Below, piece after piece: positions 5,341-7,602 of a stretch of 7,602 nt of DNA; within the stretch, counting starts at the first letter, position 1; each line of letters starts with the position of its first letter. The position numbers were made by a program, and so were the translations under genes. The stretch is from Gammaproteobacteria bacterium (GTDB lineage: Bacteria > Pseudomonadota > Gammaproteobacteria > Chromatiales > Chromatiaceae). Where the stretch lies: NCBI GenBank assembly GCA_030625445.1, contig DAOUQU010000069.1, positions 1 to 7,602 on the forward strand, given 5' to 3'. Below the pieces are notes generated by a model. The model made no database searches, was not told the DNA's origin, and worked only from the letters and a program-made list of their open reading frames with translations.

Positions 5341-5800
5341 AGAAGTAAAAAACTGCTATCAGTACACAGATTGCGGACTGAAAAATGTCTGGCTTGAAAA
5401 TGGCTATGATGAAATCGAGACACCCTATGGAAAAGGTCTGTCCATCGATGACCTTGATGGTCTGCACAAAACCATTGCCAGTGTTCTCGTTGATAAAACC
5501 TCTCCCCTCAACGGTAACGAATTACGCTTCCTGCGTGTCGAGTTGGATTTGTCCCAAAAATCTTTTGGTGAATATTTCGGCAAGAGTGACCAGTCCGTAG
5601 CCCAGTGGGAAAAGGGTAAAGCCGTTCACCGTAATGTTGATTACCTGATTCGTCATATGTACCGCCAGACAATCAACCGTTCTTCTGTATACATGGATGA
5701 GGTAGACCGCCTGCGCAAACTGGATAGGTCTGACTATCAGGAGTGGTTGAAATTCAAGGAAGAGAATGGCACATGGGAGAAAGCTTCGGGTGCTTGTTGA
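5327..5800 (+). CDS. MqsA-like helix-turn-helix regulator, antitoxin candidate
   Basis: The 157-residue protein has two parts. Residues about 10-55 (YQYTDCGLKNVWLENGY...ETPYGKGLSIDDLDGLH) match the N-terminal part of regulators commonly paired with DUF4258 proteins. Residues about 62-113 (NGNELRFLRVELDLSQKSFGEYFG...VAQWEKGK) are an Xre/MqsA-type helix-turn-helix with the LSQ and WEKG signatures. The zinc-binding CxxC pairs of MqsA are absent; only Cys10 and Cys16 lie near the start. An extra charged helical tail (120-157) extends past the usual end. AAGAGG (5315-5320) lies 6 bp before ATG 5327, inside the upstream gene, so the two are translationally coupled. The toxin-first order is like mqsRA and higBA. 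It probably binds the palindrome at 4983-5001. Regulator assignment is strong, antitoxin role inferred. Confidence 0.72.
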   Translation: MDTIEEVKNCYQYTDCGLKNVWLENGYDEIETPYGKGLSIDDLDGLHKTIASVLVDKTSPLNGNELRFLRVELDLSQKSFGEYFGKSDQSVAQWEKGKAVHRNVDYLIRHMYRQTINRSSVYMDEVDRLRKLDRSDYQEWLKFKEENGTWEKASGAC

Positions 5801-5908
5801 CACTCTAAAAAATTTGTACCTGCAAAATGTAGCACTATATACAACACCAATCTGGATATTTAATAGCTACCGATATCACATCACCTTCACACCCATTGCT
5901 CATGCCAC

Positions 5909-5932
5909 AAAAAACCCGGCTCGATGGCCGGG
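5909..5932 (-). terminator. Rho-independent terminator of the small peptide gene
   Basis: On the minus strand, CCCGGC (5932-5927) and GCCGGG (5920-5915) form a 6-bp GC stem around CATCGA, followed by six T (5914-5909). It lies about 28 bp after the stop of the minus-strand gene at 5961. On the plus strand the hairpin is followed by TTGTGTT, so it may also slow convergent transcription from the TA-like operon. Confidence 0.75.
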
Positions 5933-5937
5933 GTTGT
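5913..5937. repeat. GC hairpin, right copy flanking the toxin-antitoxin candidate
   Basis: AACCCGGCTCGATGGCCGGG followed by GTTGTG aligns with 4916-4938 with only a few changes: two A/G changes in the loop region, one extra G, and C/T. Similar bases (TCACCTT and CATGC) precede both copies. The two copies are about 1 kb apart in direct orientation, with the two-gene module between them. Confidence 0.5.
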
Positions 5938-5960
5938 GTTAGTTCACTCAAGTGCGGATC

Positions 5961-6104
5961 TCAATCACTCTGCACCAGCTGTATCGCCGCATCATGTGAT
6001 GCGACAGTTTCAGTTTCCGCGTTTGTCACTGCACTCATGTAGAGTCCAACAGTGACCGCGATCGTCGCTGACCAGAAAACCATCTCAACCAGATTGCGTA
6101 TCAT
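5961..6104 (-). CDS. 47-aa single-span or secreted small peptide, unknown function
   Basis: A short minus-strand gene begins at ATG 6104 and ends at TGA 5963-5961. AAGGAG lies 8 bp upstream (core 6113-6117), an excellent ribosome site that decides this start over an ATG at 6128 and a TTG at 6143. The peptide MIRNLVEMVFWSATIAVTVG continues LYMSAVTNAETET and ends in IQLVQSD. Residues 7-26 are hydrophobic and could be a transmembrane helix or a signal peptide; TNA-ET at 27-31 could be cleaved after Ala29, which would leave an 18-residue acidic peptide. A Fur-box-like sequence lies just upstream (6130-6148) and a strong terminator follows, so this is a self-contained unit. I do not recognise the family. 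An iron-limitation response role is only suggested by the upstream site. Confidence 0.7.
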   Translation of the reverse strand: MIRNLVEMVFWSATIAVTVGLYMSAVTNAETETVASHDAAIQLVQSD

Positions 6105-6129
6105 TTTATTTTCTCCTTTGGCATTCATG

Positions 6130-6148
6130 TTGATAATTATCAATTATC
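6130..6148 (-). promoter_or_regulatory. Fur-box-like operator
   Basis: The perfect 14-bp palindrome TTGATAATTATCAA (6130-6143) is extended by a further GATAAT on the minus strand (6148-6143), giving two GATAAT hexamers one base apart. My best hand alignment to the classical 19-bp Fur consensus gives 12 of 19 matches. It sits 25-44 bp before the peptide ATG, and either GATAAT could also serve as a -10 box, so Fur binding would block transcription. No convincing -35 was found. AT-richness makes a chance match possible. Confidence 0.45.
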
Positions 6149-6327
6149 TTTTGTGAATGACTTTAGAATAGCACCCCATTTGAACCGTTTCTATAGGGAA
6201 AAACCCGAAATTTTGGCCGTGGCTATATGCTCACTATATTTAGCGGATCTTCTTCTGCTGTTAATGTAAAAACACCTCCGGCACTGATTTTGCTCAGGTT
6301 TGCTTTCTCTTTTGAACCTTCAGGCCT

Positions 6328-6333
6328 TATAAT
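6328..6333 (+). promoter_or_regulatory. Candidate -10 box for the DAHP synthase gene
   Basis: A perfect TATAAT lies 37 bp before the ATG at 6370. No good -35 is found at 16-18 bp upstream. A perfect TTGACA (6352-6357) lies downstream and is misplaced for this gene. No complete TyrR box is seen in 6149-6348, only a lone TGTAAA half site near 6265. The remainder of this spacer shows nothing else recognisable apart from GTTTCTATAGG at 6187-6197. Confidence 0.3.
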
Positions 6334-6369
6334 GAAAAGCTTATTTGCTTGTTGACAACTTTACACTCA

Positions 6370-7428
6370 ATGACTATCTATCAAACTGACGATCTGCGCA
6401 TACAGAAGATCAGGGAGGTCGCCTCTCCGGCATCCGTGCATGAGGCATTCCCTGTCACTGAGGCGGCCGCACGCACCGTGCATGACAATCGCCTCAACGT
6501 GCACAAGGTTCTGCATAATGAGGATGACCGCCTGGTTGTTATCGTCGGCCCGTGTTCGGTACACGATCCTAAAGCAGCCCTGGAATATGCCGGCAAACTC
6601 AGAGCCCTGCAGAAAAAACTTGAGAATCAGCTGATTATCATCATGCGGGTCTATTTTGAGAAGCCCCGCACCACGGTTGGCTGGAAAGGGCTGATCAACG
6701 ATCCACACCTCGATGGCTCGTTCGAGATCAACAAAGGGTTGCACGTGGCTCGCGATCTGCTTCTGAAAATCAATGAGATGGGTCTGCCGACTGCAACGGA
6801 GTTCCTCGACCTGATCAGCCCCCAGTATGTTGCCGACCTGATTACCTGGGGTGCTATTGGAGCACGTACAACCGAGAGCCAGGGGCATCGTGAGCTTGCC
6901 TCAGGGCTATCGACCCCCGTTGGATTCAAGAATGGAACAGATGGTCGTCTGCAGATTGCAATTGATGCAATTGGCGCCGCACAACGCCCGCACCACTTCA
7001 TGTCGCTGACAAAATCGGGGCACTCTGCGATATTTTCGACCACCGGCAACAATGATTGCCACGTGATCCTCAGAGGTGGCGATCGTCCCAACTATGATAC
7101 CGAGAGTATCAATATAGCCGCATCAGAGATGGAGAGCGCAGGTCTTGATCCCAAGCTGATGATCGACTTCAGTCATGCCAACAGCAAGAAACAGCACCAA
7201 CGCCAGATCGACGTTGGAAAAGATGTTGCCGCACAGATTGCGAACGGCGATCATCGCATCTTCGGAGCCATGATCGAAAGCCACCTTGTCGGCGGCCAGC
7301 AATCCCTTAATGGCGGTCATGATCTGGTTTACGGACAAAGCGTTACCGATGCCTGTATTGGGTGGGATGAGACGATGCCGTTATTGGAGATACTTGCGGA
7401 GGCGGTAGACAAGCGCAGGAAGAGGTAG
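6370..7428 (+). CDS. aroG: 3-deoxy-7-phosphoheptulonate synthase (class I DAHP synthase, AroG type)
   Basis: The 352-residue enzyme (E. coli AroG 350) catalyses the first shikimate-pathway step, condensing phosphoenolpyruvate and erythrose 4-phosphate to DAHP. The N-terminus YQTDDLRIQKI matches AroG directly, which is why ATG 6370 is preferred over the TTG at 6349. Visible motifs are GPCSVHDP (60-67, with metal-ligand Cys62), RVYFEKPRTTVGWKGL (93-108), GAIGARTTESQ (161-171), PVGFKNGTDG (183-192), and the later metal ligands in DFSHANS, ESHL and TDACIGW. Pro151 and Ser181 correspond to AroG Pro150 and Ser180 of the phenylalanine site, so Phe- or Tyr-type feedback is likelier than the Trp type. 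The Shine-Dalgarno is weak. The gene stands alone, downstream of a divergent small peptide gene and upstream of repeats; no U-tract terminator is visible. Confidence 0.93.
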   Translation: MTIYQTDDLRIQKIREVASPASVHEAFPVTEAAARTVHDNRLNVHKVLHNEDDRLVVIVGPCSVHDPKAALEYAGKLRALQKKLENQLIIIMRVYFEKPRTTVGWKGLINDPHLDGSFEINKGLHVARDLLLKINEMGLPTATEFLDLISPQYVADLITWGAIGARTTESQGHRELASGLSTPVGFKNGTDGRLQIAIDAIGAAQRPHHFMSLTKSGHSAIFSTTGNNDCHVILRGGDRPNYDTESINIAASEMESAGLDPKLMIDFSHANSKKQHQRQIDVGKDVAAQIANGDHRIFGAMIESHLVGGQQSLNGGHDLVYGQSVTDACIGWDETMPLLEILAEAVDKRRKR

Positions 7429-7435
7429 GTGGTTA

Positions 7436-7463
7436 GGTTTTAAGTTTTAGGTTTTAGGTTTTA
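7436..7463. repeat. Tandem heptamer (GGTTTTA) x4
   Basis: Four consecutive 7-bp units (GGTTTTA, AGTTTTA, GGTTTTA, GGTTTTA) begin 8 bp after the DAHP synthase stop. The array is non-coding and may vary in copy number by slippage. Confidence 0.8.
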
Positions 7464-7504
7464 GGTGGTTTGGCGGAATGCGCTAAGTTAAACCAAATAC
7501 CACT

Positions 7505-7582
7505 GTCATCCCGGCGAATGCCGGGATCCATCCCCGCCTATGAGTGCCGTATTCCCTGGATACCGGCATTCGCCGGCATGAC
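7505..7582. repeat. Inverted pair of GTCAT-CCGGCGAATGCCGG-ATCCA repeats
   Basis: Two 26-bp units, 7505-7530 and 7557-7582, are inverted copies of each other with two differences. Each unit is itself a hairpin around GCGAATGC. Both are related to the single unit at 3652-3675. The pair resembles a BIME-like doublet of a widespread proteobacterial intergenic repeat. Nothing coding is visible in 7429-7602. Confidence 0.75.
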
Positions 7583-7602
7583 GGATAGAGCAGATGAATT
7601 GG

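Noticed and set aside
6332..6355. Seven-codon ORF (MKSLFAC) before aroG as a possible attenuation leader.
   Set aside because: It has only one aromatic codon, overlaps the TATAAT -10 candidate, and no alternative hairpins or U-tract terminator follow.
5791..6357. The 12-bp string TGCTTGTTGACA occurs at 5791-5802 and again at 6346-6357, suggesting att-like direct repeats or duplicated promoters.
   Set aside because: One or two 12-bp repeats are expected by chance in 7.6 kb, and neither copy has a suitable -10 box or lies at a sensible recombination boundary.
6265..6366. TGTAAA near 6265 and TTTACA near 6361 as a TyrR box for aroG.
   Set aside because: TyrR boxes need the two halves about 6 bp apart; these are roughly 90 bp apart.
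6370..7428. TTG at 6349 as start of the DAHP synthase.
   Set aside because: The extra seven residues have no counterpart in AroG-type enzymes, while the ATG at 6370 aligns with the family N-terminus.

Overview
The window looks like a chromosomal segment of a gammaproteobacterium. The evidence is the set of conserved housekeeping genes (an IspB-type polyprenyl synthase, ratA and rnfH, ppx/gppA, an AroG-type DAHP synthase, and a proK-like tRNA-Pro with encoded CCA) together with many kinds of short dispersed palindromic repeats. This repeat style is familiar from large-genome environmental or symbiotic sulfur-oxidiser-like gammaproteobacteria, but that narrower placement is only a guess.

Left part (1-1325): one lipoprotein gene of the PqiC/YmbA family lies between two repeat-rich spacers. 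Upstream is a 131-bp element made of two inverted REP-like hairpins bounded by 19-bp inverted repeats (244-374), plus a doubtful 43-codon minus-strand ORF (33-164). Downstream (1031-1320) at least five different dispersed-repeat types are packed into about 290 bp. No pqiA or pqiB is visible, so the lipoprotein looks separated from its usual partners.

Middle (1326-4831): a tightly packed minus-strand operon reads ratA, then rnfH (a GTG start overlapping the ratA end), then ppx/gppA (ATG one base after the rnfH stop). Divergent from it is ispB, followed 36 bp later by tRNA-Pro(CGG). A solitary copy of an 'atcccggc-aatgccgggat' repeat sits in the divergent spacer.

Right part (4832-6348): behind the tRNA is a less conserved, AT-richer insert-like segment. 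It holds a two-gene module, read as a DUF4258-type toxin candidate and an MqsA-like helix-turn-helix antitoxin candidate. A perfect 8+3+8 bp palindrome overlaps its predicted -10 box. Two near-identical GC hairpins flank the module. Next, on the minus strand, is a complete miniature transcription unit: a Fur-box-like site, a strong Shine-Dalgarno, a 47-aa peptide with one hydrophobic segment, and a rho-independent terminator. I do not recognise this peptide.

End (6349-7602): an AroG-type DAHP synthase, then a tandem heptamer run and a 78-bp pair of inverted palindromic repeats related to the one near ispB. The most unusual items are the Fur-site-linked small peptide gene and the toxin-antitoxin candidate with its operator and flanking hairpins. 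The rest is ordinary core metabolism with an unusually dense repeat load.
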